Shown: in pieces, positions 7,212 to 15,528 of the stretch
Numbering within the stretch: position 1 is the stretch's first letter
Layout: every line of letters begins with the position of its first letter
Origin: Halomonas alkalisoli
GTDB taxonomy: Bacteria > Pseudomonadota > Gammaproteobacteria > Pseudomonadales > Halomonadaceae
DNA: 64,000 nt
Assembly (NCBI RefSeq): GCF_021412585.1
Contig: NZ_JAKCMI010000012.1
Span: forward strand, 248,001 to 312,000
Direction of reading: 5' to 3'
Made by a program: the position numbers and the translations under genes
The notes under the pieces: generated by a model
Told to the model about the DNA's origin: nothing
Databases searched by the model: none
The model's input: only the letters and a program-made list of their open reading frames with translations

Positions 7212-9284
7212 TTAAAAGTCCTTGCAGATCCGCAGGGCGTCGTAGATGGCCGCATGGGTATTACGCGGCGCCGTGCAGTCGCCCAGGCGGAACAGCAGGA
7301 AGCCGTCCCCCGCCTCGCTCAGGCAGGGCTGGGGCTGGATGGCGTAGAGCGCCTCCAGGTCCACCTGGCCCTTGTTGCGGGACTGGTCCTTGAGGGCGTA
7401 GTACAGCGCCTCGTCGGGACGCACGCCGTTCTCCACCACCACCTGGTCGACCACCCGCTCCTCCAGCGCCCCGGTGTACTCGTTCTCGAGTACCGCCACC
7501 AGGCCGTCGCCCTCACGGTAGACCTTGTGCAGCATCAGGTCGGAGGTCATGATCACCTCCTTCTCGTATAGGCTGCGGTAGTAGGTCGGGAAGGTGGTGC
7601 CGCCCACCGCCGCGCCCGGCTTGATATCGTCGGTGACGATCTCCACCTTGGCGCCCTTGTCGGCAAGAAAATCCGCCACCGAAACGCCCGAGAACTCACA
7701 GATCGCGTCATACACCAGCACGTTCTTGCCCGGGGCCACCTTGCCCGAAAGGATGTCCCAGCTACTCACCACCAGGCTCTCCTCGGGATTTTCCGCGTAG
7801 CCCCACTCGGGATACTGATCCATGAACGGTTGACCGCCGGTGGCCAGCACCACGATATCCGGGCGCAGATCCTGGATCGTGGCCTCATCGGCACGGGTGC
7901 CCAGGCGCAGGTCGACCTTGAGCCGCGCGAGCTCCAGCTGGTACCAGCGGGTAATGCCGGCAATCTGATCGCGCTGCGGGGCCTGGGCGGCGATGGTGAT
8001 CTGCCCGCCCAAGGCCTCGGCGGCCTCGAACAGGGTGACGTCGTGGCCGCGCTCGGCCGCCACCTTGGCCGCCTCCATGCCGCCGGGGCCGCCGCCCACC
8101 ACCACCACGCGGCGCTTGGGGCCTTCGCTCTTCTCGATGATATGGGGCAGGCCCATATACTCCCGGGACGTCGCGGCGTTCTGGATGCACAGCACGTCCA
8201 GGCCCTGGTACTGGCGGTCGATGCAGTAGTTGGCGCCCACGCACTGCTTGATCTGGTCGATCTGGCCCATCTTGATCTTGGCGATCAGGTGCGGATCGGC
8301 GATATGCGCCCGGGTCATGCCCACCAGGTCCACATAGCCGCCCTCGAGGATGCGCTGTGCCTGGTTGGGGTCCTTGATGTTCTGGGCGTGAATCACCGGC
8401 ACGCTGACCACTTCCTTGATGCCCGCCGCCAGGTGCAGGAAGGGCTCAGGCGGGTAGGACATGTTGGGAATGACGTTGGCCAGGGTGTTGTGGGTGTCGC
8501 AGCCGGAGCCGATCACGCCGAAGAAGTCCACCATGCCGGTAGCATCGTAGTAGGCGGCGATCTGCTTCATGTCCTCGTGGGAGAGGCCGTCCGGGTGGAA
8601 CTCGTCACCGCAGATGCGCATGCCCACCACGAAGTCGTCGCCCACCTCGGCGCGCACCGCCTTGAGCACTTCCATGCCGAAGCGCATGCGGTTCTCGAAG
8701 CTGCCGCCCCACTGGTCCTCGCGCTTGTTGACCCGCGGGCTCCAGAACTGGTCGATCAGGTGCTGGTGCACGGCAGAGAGCTCGACGCCGTCGAGGCCCC
8801 CTTCCTTGGCCCGGCGCGCGGCCTGGGCGAAATCACCGATGATTCGCCGGATCTCCTCCTCCTCGATGGTCTTGCAGGTGGAGCGGTGCACCGGCTCGCG
8901 GATACCGGAGGGCGACACCAGGGTCGACCAGTCGTAGCCGTCCCAGCGCGAGCGACGACCCATGTGGGTGATCTGGATCATGATCTTGCCGCCATGCTTG
9001 TGCACGGCGTCCGCCAGATTCTGGAAGTGAGGAATGATCCGGTCGGTGGAGAGATTCACCGAGCTCCACCAGCCCTGGGGGCTATCGATGGAGACCACCG
9101 AGGAGCCGCCACAGATGGCGAGACCGCAGCCCCCCTTGGCTTTCTCCTCGTAGTACTTGACGTAGCGGTCGGTGGTCATGCCGCCGTCGGTGGCGTGCAC
9201 CTCAGCATGAGCGGTACTGACCACCCGGTTACGGATGGTGAGCTTGCCGATCTGAATCGGCTCGAAGAGTGCCTCGAATGCCAT
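7212..9284 (-). CDS. dgcA: DgcA, dimethylglycine demethylase, old-yellow-enzyme/2,4-dienoyl-CoA reductase family
   Basis: This 690-residue flavoprotein has an FMN TIM barrel (about residues 1-375), an iron-sulfur linker (about 348-366), and FAD/NAD(P)-type Rossmann domains starting with VVVVGGGPGGMEAA near residue 394. In Pseudomonas, DgcA with DgcB demethylates N,N-dimethylglycine to sarcosine. The iron-sulfur region shows only Cys348, Cys354 and Cys366 in the segment CVGANYC...LC, whereas classical dienoyl-CoA reductases have four Cys; an Ala stands where the second is expected. A good ribosome site (GAGGAGAG) precedes the ATG. It lies between the DUF5943 gene and dgcB, as in Pseudomonas. 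Confidence 0.93.
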   Translation of the reverse strand: MAFEALFEPIQIGKLTIRNRVVSTAHAEVHATDGGMTTDRYVKYYEEKAKGGCGLAICGGSSVVSIDSPQGWWSSVNLSTDRIIPHFQNLADAVHKHGGKIMIQITHMGRRSRWDGYDWSTLVSPSGIREPVHRSTCKTIEEEEIRRIIGDFAQAARRAKEGGLDGVELSAVHQHLIDQFWSPRVNKREDQWGGSFENRMRFGMEVLKAVRAEVGDDFVVGMRICGDEFHPDGLSHEDMKQIAAYYDATGMVDFFGVIGSGCDTHNTLANVIPNMSYPPEPFLHLAAGIKEVVSVPVIHAQNIKDPNQAQRILEGGYVDLVGMTRAHIADPHLIAKIKMGQIDQIKQCVGANYCIDRQYQGLDVLCIQNAATSREYMGLPHIIEKSEGPKRRVVVVGGGPGGMEAAKVAAERGHDVTLFEAAEALGGQITIAAQAPQRDQIAGITRWYQLELARLKVDLRLGTRADEATIQDLRPDIVVLATGGQPFMDQYPEWGYAENPEESLVVSSWDILSGKVAPGKNVLVYDAICEFSGVSVADFLADKGAKVEIVTDDIKPGAAVGGTTFPTYYRSLYEKEVIMTSDLMLHKVYREGDGLVAVLENEYTGALEERVVDQVVVENGVRPDEALYYALKDQSRNKGQVDLEALYAIQPQPCLSEAGDGFLLFRLGDCTAPRNTHAAIYDALRICKDF

Positions 9285-9308
9285 GGATATCTCTCCTCGT
9301 CCCCGGGA

Positions 9309-9860
9309 TTAGTGGGAGGCGCCGGTCAGCGGCTTGGTCTCGAAATAGCCCACGTCGCAGCCTTCCTCGGCGGCGCTCTGGGTCTGCTCGGCGACGGTGC
9401 GCAGGCTGTTGCCGCGTGCCGCCAGGATCTGGTCCATGGCGCCAGCGAACCAGCCCGTGAACATGTACTCCACCTTGCGGCCCACCTTGCCCAGCTGGTA
9501 GACGAAGGCGCTGTGCTCCAGGCGCACCCGGCAGGTTCCCGCCTCGAGGTCGATCGCCTCGGTGATGAACTTGCCCCAGCCGCGCTGGGAAAGCCGCGTC
9601 ATATAGTGCTCGAACACCGCTTCGCCCTCGAGGCCATGGCATTCGGCCTCCTTCTCGCACCAGTGCCAGGCGCTCTTGTAGCCGGCGTGGTAGAGGATCT
9701 CGGCGTACTTCTCGGCGCCCAGGGCCTCTTCGACGGCGACATGGTTGTTGATGAAGAAGTGGCGCGGCACATAAAGCATGGGCAGGGCATCGCTGGTCCA
9801 GACGCCGGTCTCGCTATCCACTTCGATGGGCAGTTCGGGGGCCATCTTGGTCACGGTCAT
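9309..9860 (-). CDS. DUF5943 protein of the dimethylglycine cluster
   Basis: A 183-residue soluble protein with no signal peptide or membrane segment. It matches the small protein encoded just upstream of dgcA in Pseudomonas (PA5397-type, DUF5943), and parts resemble V4R-like ligand-binding folds (region GWGKFITEAIDL onwards and a late HSAFVYQLG stretch). Its biochemical role is not known to me. The 24-bp gap to dgcA and the AAGGAAT ribosome site show it is translated as part of the same operon. A helper role in dimethylglycine demethylation is inferred from position only. Confidence 0.8.
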   Translation of the reverse strand: MTVTKMAPELPIEVDSETGVWTSDALPMLYVPRHFFINNHVAVEEALGAEKYAEILYHAGYKSAWHWCEKEAECHGLEGEAVFEHYMTRLSQRGWGKFITEAIDLEAGTCRVRLEHSAFVYQLGKVGRKVEYMFTGWFAGAMDQILAARGNSLRTVAEQTQSAAEEGCDVGYFETKPLTGASH

Positions 9861-9934
9861 ATTCCTTGAAACTTGATGATTGTTATGGCGTTGCGGGCAA
9901 GATCATCGCATGAGCGGCGGCGCTCGGAGCTGGT

Positions 9935-10030
9935 CCGGCGACAGCCCTGCGAGGAGGCGCTGTGAATACATCCCTGTACGCTACCGATTCCTTCCCTGGA
10001 ATCGGACCTCCTCTTCGGCCTGTCCCCGGC
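9935..10030. repeat. Y-shaped intergenic repeat element, copy B
   Basis: Same architecture as copy A with different stem sequences. GAGGAGG (9951-9957) pairs with CCTCCTC (10007-10013). The central stem is CCGATTCC (9984-9991)/GGAATCGG (9998-10005). The small hairpin uses TAC/GTA. The outer arm ACAGCCC/GGCCTGT has one mismatch. It lies between the dipeptidase gene and the DUF5943 gene. Confidence 0.85.
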
Positions 10031-10051
10031 GCTCCTCGCTACAGGGCTATC

Positions 10052-11029
10052 TCAGCCGCCCCAGACATCCTTCAGCACACGCACCCAGTTTTCGCCCATG
10101 ATCTTGCGCGTCTGCGACTCGCTGAAACCGCGGCGCAGCAGCGCTTCGGTGAGGTTGGGGAATTCACCGATGGTCCGAATGCCTTCGGGGTTGACGATCT
10201 TGCCGAAGCGGGTCAGGCGACGGGCATAGCCCTTGTCGTGGGTCAGCCACTCGAAGAAGTCCTGGCCGTGGCCCTGGGTGAAGTCGGTGCCAATGCCGAT
10301 GGCATCCTCGCCGACGATGTTCATGACGTACTCGATGGCCTCGACATAGTCGTCGACGGTGGCGTCGACGCCGGCGCGCAGGAAGGGGGTGAACATGGTC
10401 ACTCCAACGAAGCCGCCATGATCGGCAATGAAGCGCAGCTCCTCGTCGGACTTATTGCGGGGGTGTTCCTTGAGGCCCGAGGGCAGGCAGTGGGAGTAGC
10501 AGACCGGCTTCTGCGACTCGAGGATCACCTCCTCGGAGGTCTTCGAGCCAACGTGGGAGAGGTCGCACATGATGCCGACCCGATTCATCTCGGCGACGAT
10601 CTCGCGCCCAAAGCCCGAGAGCCCACCGTCGCGCTCGTAGCAGCCGGTGCCCACCAGGTTCTGGGTGTTGTAGCACATCTGCACGATACCCACGCCGAGC
10701 TGCTTGAAGATCTCGACGTAGCCGATCTGATCCTCGAAGGCGTGGGCGTTCTGGAAACCGTAGATGATGCCGGTCTTGCCCTCCTCCTTCGCCCGGGTGA
10801 TGTCGGCGGTGGTGCGCACCGGGTGCACCAGGTCGCTGCAATCGGCCATCAGCTGGTTGGACTTGACGATGTTGTCGACGGTGGCCTGGAAGCCCTCCCA
10901 CACCGAGACGGTACAGTTGGCCGCCGTCAGGCCACCGCGGCGCATGTCCTCGAACAGCTCACGGTTCCATTTGGCGATGATGAGACCATCGATGACGATG
11001 GCGTCCTGGTGCAGCTCGTGGGGGGTCAT
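10052..11029 (-). CDS. membrane-dipeptidase-family (peptidase M19) metallohydrolase
   Basis: A 325-residue M19 renal-dipeptidase-type enzyme. Visible metal-site elements are VIDGLI near the N-terminus, CDLSHVG in the middle, CYSHC and the late GIGTDFTQGHG. Its place immediately upstream of DUF5943-dgcAB matches the Pseudomonas dimethylglycine locus (PA5396-type), so its natural substrate may be an N-methylated glycine dipeptide or related amide, but that is inference. There is no signal peptide, so a cytoplasmic location is likely. An ACGGAG ribosome site precedes the ATG. Confidence 0.88.
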   Translation of the reverse strand: MTPHELHQDAIVIDGLIIAKWNRELFEDMRRGGLTAANCTVSVWEGFQATVDNIVKSNQLMADCSDLVHPVRTTADITRAKEEGKTGIIYGFQNAHAFEDQIGYVEIFKQLGVGIVQMCYNTQNLVGTGCYERDGGLSGFGREIVAEMNRVGIMCDLSHVGSKTSEEVILESQKPVCYSHCLPSGLKEHPRNKSDEELRFIADHGGFVGVTMFTPFLRAGVDATVDDYVEAIEYVMNIVGEDAIGIGTDFTQGHGQDFFEWLTHDKGYARRLTRFGKIVNPEGIRTIGEFPNLTEALLRRGFSESQTRKIMGENWVRVLKDVWGG

Positions 11030-11055
11030 GGCCGAATCTCCGTGTTGTCGTTGCC

Positions 11056-11077
11056 TGCCGGCAGCATAGCGCCGGCA
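11056..11077. promoter_or_regulatory. inverted repeat upstream of the dipeptidase-dgc operon
   Basis: TGCCGGC (11056-11062) and GCCGGCA (11071-11077) form a perfect 7-bp inverted repeat with an 8-bp spacer. It lies 27 bp upstream of the dipeptidase start and so could be an operator or leader hairpin for the dgc operon. No protein is assigned. Confidence 0.3.
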
Positions 11078-11156
11078 AGCTCTCTACACGGAGGCTGGAA
11101 GCGACGGGGAGAATTCCAATTGCGTCACGCCTGTCGTAAAGGCGACATCTCCCCTG

Positions 11157-12320
11157 CTATTTATTGACCAACACACTGGCATAGGTGGGCTCCCCACGGG
11201 CCTGGTCAAGGGCTAACAGGGCGCTGGAAACCGGCTCACCGGGAACCGCCTCGAAGGCGGCATCGCTGAAGAGCGTGCCAACCTGCTTCTCCTCGATACG
11301 CACCATCGGCTGGAGGTTGCCGATGCGTTCATCCCTGGGGGGGAAACCGAAGAACTCGCGGTAGCACTTCGAAAAGTGCGGGGTAGAGACGAAGCCACAG
11401 GCCGAAGCCACCTCGATGATCGACATCGACGTCTGCTTGAGCAACTGTCGCGCACGAGTCAGACGTAGCTTGAGGTAATAGCGGGAGGGAGAGCAGTAGA
11501 GGTTCTTCTGGAACAGCCGCTCGAGCTGGCGCCGGGAGATACCGACATAGGAAGCCAGTTCGTTGAGGCCGATGGGCTCTTCCAGGTTGGCCTCCATCAG
11601 TGCCACGATCTCGAGCAGCTTGGGCTGCGTGGTGCCCAGCACATGTCGCAGGGGAATGCGCTGCTGGTCCTGCTCGTTGCGCACGCGCTCGCAGATGAAC
11701 ATCTCGGAAATGCCGGCAGACAGTTCGCGGCCATGATCCTTGGCGATCAGGTTGAGCATCATGTCCAGCGGTGCGGTGCCGCCGGAAGAGGTGGCCCGGT
11801 CACGGTCGATACAGAACAGGCGAGTGGTCAGCTCGACCCGGGGAAAGGCCTCACGCATCGCCGCCATGCATTCCCAGTGGGTACTGACGTCGTAGCCATC
11901 GAGCAGGCCGGCCTTGGCCAATGCCCAGCTTCCGGTACAGATCGCTCCCAGCCGACGGGAGAGTCGGGCCTGGCCCTGCAGCCAGGTCACATGCTCGCGC
12001 TGCACGCTACGATGTGGACCGACGCCGCCACATACCACCACCATATCCAGCCCCAGCGGGGTACGCAGGGAGGCGTCAGGCGTCACCTTGAGCCCATCGC
12101 TGGCGCTGACGGGCTCGCCATCGGCAGTCAACGTGTACCAGCGATAGAGTTCATGACCGGCCAGCTGGTTGGCCATGCGCAAAGGCTCGATGGCCGACGC
12201 CAGCGAGATCAGGGTGAAATTGTCCAGCAGCAGAAACCCGATCGTCTGGGTCTTGATCCCGTCGCCCTTGTTCTGCGGGCTCCTGAATCCGTCAGGGTTC
12301 TTGCGTGATGTGTTCGTCAT
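11157..12320 (-). CDS. gbdR: GbdR-type regulator of glycine betaine/dimethylglycine catabolism (DJ-1/GATase1-like + AraC)
   Basis: A 387-residue transcription factor with an N-terminal DJ-1/PfpI-like sensor domain (from TIGFLLLDNFTLISLASAIE through GAICTGSWALAKAGLLDG) and a C-terminal AraC helix-turn-helix pair (IGLNELASYVGISRRQLERLF and IIEVASACGFVSTPHFSKCYRE). GbdR of Pseudomonas senses glycine betaine or dimethylglycine and activates the dgc genes. Here the gene lies directly upstream of that operon. The chosen start follows GGGAGAGAG; a longer frame lacks a ribosome site. A 21-bp-spaced direct repeat lies 65-102 bp upstream and may serve autoregulation. Confidence 0.88.
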   Translation of the reverse strand: MTNTSRKNPDGFRSPQNKGDGIKTQTIGFLLLDNFTLISLASAIEPLRMANQLAGHELYRWYTLTADGEPVSASDGLKVTPDASLRTPLGLDMVVVCGGVGPHRSVQREHVTWLQGQARLSRRLGAICTGSWALAKAGLLDGYDVSTHWECMAAMREAFPRVELTTRLFCIDRDRATSSGGTAPLDMMLNLIAKDHGRELSAGISEMFICERVRNEQDQQRIPLRHVLGTTQPKLLEIVALMEANLEEPIGLNELASYVGISRRQLERLFQKNLYCSPSRYYLKLRLTRARQLLKQTSMSIIEVASACGFVSTPHFSKCYREFFGFPPRDERIGNLQPMVRIEEKQVGTLFSDAAFEAVPGEPVSSALLALDQARGEPTYASVLVNK

Positions 12321-12384
12321 GGTCTCTCTCCCGAGCGGATCAGGTGTGACAGGCTCCAACCACACCGATGTCCGTTTCTTCTTC

Positions 12385-12422
12385 GTAGTGCTTGTCCGAT
12401 CTTCGATAGTGCTTGCCCGATC
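12385..12422. promoter_or_regulatory. 21-bp-spaced direct repeat upstream of gbdR (AraC-type site)
   Basis: TAGTGCTTGTCCGATC and TAGTGCTTGCCCGATC are nearly identical and start 21 bp apart, two helical turns, which is the usual spacing of AraC-family half-sites. They lie in the divergent gap between gbdR and regB. Binding by GbdR is inference. Confidence 0.5.
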
Positions 12423-12609
12423 ACGACATCCTGTCGCATATCGACATGCTTGCTCCACTTTATCCGATCCATAGCCGCATCGCTTATCGTATTTTTCTCT
12501 ATCGACGCAACGTCTTCATTGAGTGACGCAATCGAGGCAATCCACGCCCGCTCGGCCCATGCCAGCACCTCGGGTTATGATGGATGCAACGTCCTGCAAC
12601 GGAGCTCTC

Positions 12610-13875
12610 ATGCCCTCCGCACCGCCCCTGCCGCTTTCAACGCCGAGCCGCAACCTGATCCGCCTGACCATCGTTCGTGGCATCACCTGGACCGGCTTCC
12701 TGGCCGCGGTGATCATCGGCGTGGAGCTGCTTCACTTCGAGCTGCAGGTGGTCGCGGTCATCGGGGTGATCGTCGCCATGGGGATGATCAACCTCTTCAC
12801 CTGGTGGCGACTCGGCCGTCAATGGGCCGTCAGCCATACCGAGTACGTGCTCCATCTGCTGGCCGATGTACTGGGCCTGACCCTGCTGTTCTACCTCACC
12901 GGCGGCTCCACCAATCCCTTCATCAACTACTACCTGATACCGGTGACCATCGCCGCGGCCACCCTACCCTGGCGCTATGCCTGGATCATCGCCTCGTCGG
13001 CCATGGCCTCCTACACGATGTTGATGTTCGATTACCACCCCGTGCCACAGCTGACCCATCATTACGATGACGGAGCCATCGACCTCCACGTGCTGGGCAT
13101 GTGGCTGAATTTTGCCCTCTCGGCAGGCCTCGTCACCTTCTTCATCTACAAGATGGCCCACGCCTTGCGCAGCCGAGAACAGGCGCTATCGCGGACGCGG
13201 GAGGCGGCCCTGCGCAACGAGCAGGTCGTGGCGGTGGCCACCCAGGCCGCGGGAACCGCTCACGAGCTGGGAACACCCCTGTCGACCATGGCGGTGCTAT
13301 TGAGCGAGATGCGCGAGGATGCCCGGGGCAACAGCGCGCTGGAAAAGGATGTCGAGCTGCTGCGTCAACAGGTGGACGTCTGCAAGGCACGGCTGCGCCA
13401 CCTGGTACAGAGTGCGGACCGAGGCCGCATGGCAAAGCCCGAGGTGCGCGATGCACGGGAGTGGCTGGCAAGCGTGGTACAGCGCTGGCTGGTATTGCGC
13501 CCCGACGTCAGTCATCGCCTGGATATCGGCAGCCAGCGTGGTACGCCCTGGCTCAAGGTGGATGCCACCCTCGACCAGGCCATCACCAACCTGCTCAACA
13601 ATGCAGCGGATGCCAATCCGGACGACATCAGCATCCGGCTCGACTGGACCGCTGAAGAAGTGGTGATCGATATCCGCGACCATGGTCCCGGCGTCGCCCT
13701 GGAGATCGCCGACCAGCTCGGCGAGACCTTCGTGTCGACCAAGAGCAAGGGCCTGGGCATCGGGCTCTTTCTCACCCATGCCACCATCAACCGCTTCGGC
13801 GGTGGCGTTAGCCTGTATAATCACCCCGACGGGGGCACGCTGACCGAAGTGACCCTGCCGCCCGGTGAGTCCTGA
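12610..13875 (+). CDS. regB: RegB/PrrB/RoxS-family redox-responsive sensor histidine kinase
   Basis: A 421-residue membrane kinase. Six hydrophobic segments fill the first 180 residues and carry the quinone-sensing signature GGSTNPF (98-104). The H-box AHELGTPLST places the phosphorylated His at 218, and a Cys at 258 in VDVCKARL corresponds to the redox-active Cys of RegB. ATPase boxes follow: NLLNNAADAN, DHGPGV and KGLGIGLFLTHA. RegB homologues sense ubiquinone redox state and control aerobic/anaerobic energy genes. The partner response regulator starts 40 bp downstream. An in-frame start 87 bp upstream lacks family similarity. Confidence 0.92.
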   Translation: MPSAPPLPLSTPSRNLIRLTIVRGITWTGFLAAVIIGVELLHFELQVVAVIGVIVAMGMINLFTWWRLGRQWAVSHTEYVLHLLADVLGLTLLFYLTGGSTNPFINYYLIPVTIAAATLPWRYAWIIASSAMASYTMLMFDYHPVPQLTHHYDDGAIDLHVLGMWLNFALSAGLVTFFIYKMAHALRSREQALSRTREAALRNEQVVAVATQAAGTAHELGTPLSTMAVLLSEMREDARGNSALEKDVELLRQQVDVCKARLRHLVQSADRGRMAKPEVRDAREWLASVVQRWLVLRPDVSHRLDIGSQRGTPWLKVDATLDQAITNLLNNAADANPDDISIRLDWTAEEVVIDIRDHGPGVALEIADQLGETFVSTKSKGLGIGLFLTHATINRFGGGVSLYNHPDGGTLTEVTLPPGES

Positions 13876-13915
13876 GCCGGGTGGCGTCCCTTTCGAATGA
13901 CGCGACGAGGTTGCC

Positions 13916-14455
13916 ATGCAAGACGCCGACACACGCCTGCTGATCATCGACGACGACGAAATGTTCTGTCATGTTCTGTCGCGTGCCATGACCCGCCGCG
14001 GGTTCGAGGTCAACGTGGCGCACGATGCCGACCAGGCCATGAGCCTGGCCCGGCGACATCGCCCCCAGTTCGCCACCCTCGACCTCAAGCTGGAACACAG
14101 CTCCGGCCTGAAACTGCTCCCGGAGTTGCTCGAGGTCGTACCCGCGTGTCGTGTCGTGGTGCTGACCGGCTACTCCAGCATCGCCACCGCGGTCGAGGCG
14201 ATCAAGCTCGGCGCCGTCAATTACCTCTGCAAGCCGGCCGATGCCGAAGAGATCCTCATTGCGCTGGGCCGCGAGCAGGGCGACCCGGACGCCGAAGTGG
14301 CCGACAACCCGCCGTCGATCAACCGCATCGCCTGGGAACATATCCAGAAAGTGCTGCAGGAGAATGACGGCAATATCTCCGCCACCGCCCGCGCCCTGGG
14401 CATGCATCGCCGCACCTTGCAGCGCAAGCTGCAGAAACGGCCGGTGCGGCGGTAG
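13916..14455 (+). CDS. regA: RegA/PrrA/RoxR-family response regulator
   Basis: A 179-residue two-domain regulator. The receiver domain has the acidic cluster IIDDDE, the phospho-acceptor Asp56 in LDLKLE, Thr in VLTGYSS and the conserved Lys in CKPAD. The C-terminal Fis-type helix-turn-helix reads NISATARALGMHRRTLQRKL, the near-invariant RegA DNA-binding helix. It is phosphorylated by the adjacent kinase and regulates redox-dependent respiration and carbon metabolism genes in related bacteria. It ends close to repeat element copy C. Confidence 0.94.
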   Translation: MQDADTRLLIIDDDEMFCHVLSRAMTRRGFEVNVAHDADQAMSLARRHRPQFATLDLKLEHSSGLKLLPELLEVVPACRVVVLTGYSSIATAVEAIKLGAVNYLCKPADAEEILIALGREQGDPDAEVADNPPSINRIAWEHIQKVLQENDGNISATARALGMHRRTLQRKLQKRPVRR

Positions 14456-14477
14456 CAAGGAATTAATGCCTTGATCC

Positions 14478-14589
14478 GCGGTTTTTGCCGGGAATAGTCC
14501 TGCGAGGACGCGCTGTAAATCCCTCCCTGGACGCTACCGGCGCCATCCATGGCGCCGGACATCCTCTACGGACTACCCCCGGCAACCGC
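14478..14589. repeat. Y-shaped intergenic repeat element, copy C
   Basis: The longest copy. The outermost GCGGTT (14478-14483) pairs with AACCGC (14584-14589). TAGTCC (14495-14500) pairs with GGACTA (14570-14575), and GAGGA (14504-14508) with TCCTC (14562-14566). The central hairpin is CCGGCGCCA (14537-14545)/TGGCGCCGG (14550-14558), and the small hairpin uses TCC/GGA. It lies between the converging regA and bdhA genes, where it may also act as a terminator. Confidence 0.87.
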
Positions 14590-14634
14590 TAGCCCGCGAG
14601 GCGAATACATAGCGTGAAAAGGTCTGAGCCTCAT

Positions 14635-15408
14635 CTACTGAGCGGTCCAGCCCAGGTCGATATTCCAGCTCGATCCCGTCACGGCGCCCGCCGCATCCGA
14701 CGCCAGGTAGGCGACGAGACCGGAGACCTCCGAGGGATCGATCAGCCGCTTCACGGCGGCATTCTTGAGCATGATCTGCTCGATCACCGCCTGCTCCTCC
14801 ATGCCGTGCAGCTTCGCCTGGTCGGCGATCTGATTCTCCACCAGGGGCGTCCTGACGTAGGCGGGGCAGATGGCATTGGCCGTGATGCCCTGGGAGCCTC
14901 CCTCCAGCGCCGCGGTCTTGGTCAGGCCGATCATGCCGTGCTTGGCGCTGATGTAGGCCGCCTTGCCCGGCGAAGCCACCTGGGCATGCACCGACGCGAT
15001 ATTGATGATGCGCCCCCAGCCGTTCTGGCGCATCGACGGCCAGACGGCCTGGGTCAGCAGAAACGGTGCTGTCAGCATCAGGTCGATGATCTGCCGCCAC
15101 TTGGCTTCCGGAAAATCCTCAATGGGCGAGACATGCTGTATACCCGCGTTATTGACCAGGATGTCCACACGACCGAAGCGCTTGATCGCCTCGGCCACGG
15201 CCGCCTTGCAAGCCTCACCATCGGCGAGGTCGGCCTTGAAGAAGGCGGCGCCCGCGGCATCGGCCTTCTCCTTTGCCTGCTCATTGAAGTCAACGGCCAG
15301 CACCTGATAACCCAGCTCGCGAAACTGGTGCACCACGGCCTCTCCGATACCACTGGCAGTGCCTGTCACCAGAGCGACTCGTGGGTTGGGGGTCGTTGCG
15401 TTGGTCAT
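14635..15408 (-). CDS. bdhA: 3-hydroxybutyrate dehydrogenase (SDR family)
   Basis: A 257-residue short-chain dehydrogenase interconverting (R)-3-hydroxybutyrate and acetoacetate with NAD. Visible motifs are the cofactor site TGTASGIG, NNAGIQHVSPIEDFP (typical of this enzyme), the catalytic Ser region INIASVHAQVASPGK and the Tyr/Lys pair in YISAKHG. The C-terminus NIDLGWTAQ is family typical. It supplies acetoacetate to the CoA-transferase encoded about 3 kb away and is commonly linked to polyhydroxybutyrate turnover. A GAGGA ribosome site precedes the ATG. Confidence 0.93.
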   Translation of the reverse strand: MTNATTPNPRVALVTGTASGIGEAVVHQFRELGYQVLAVDFNEQAKEKADAAGAAFFKADLADGEACKAAVAEAIKRFGRVDILVNNAGIQHVSPIEDFPEAKWRQIIDLMLTAPFLLTQAVWPSMRQNGWGRIINIASVHAQVASPGKAAYISAKHGMIGLTKTAALEGGSQGITANAICPAYVRTPLVENQIADQAKLHGMEEQAVIEQIMLKNAAVKRLIDPSEVSGLVAYLASDAAGAVTGSSWNIDLGWTAQ

Positions 15409-15528
15409 GAACGAATCCTCATGGACGGCGATGAAATCGCAAAGGGTGACAAGTAGCGGTTACGACGCTCCAGCATAGGCCTCCTCCCTTACTGAAACCA
15501 GCCTCCTCCCTTACCGAAATCAGCCCCA

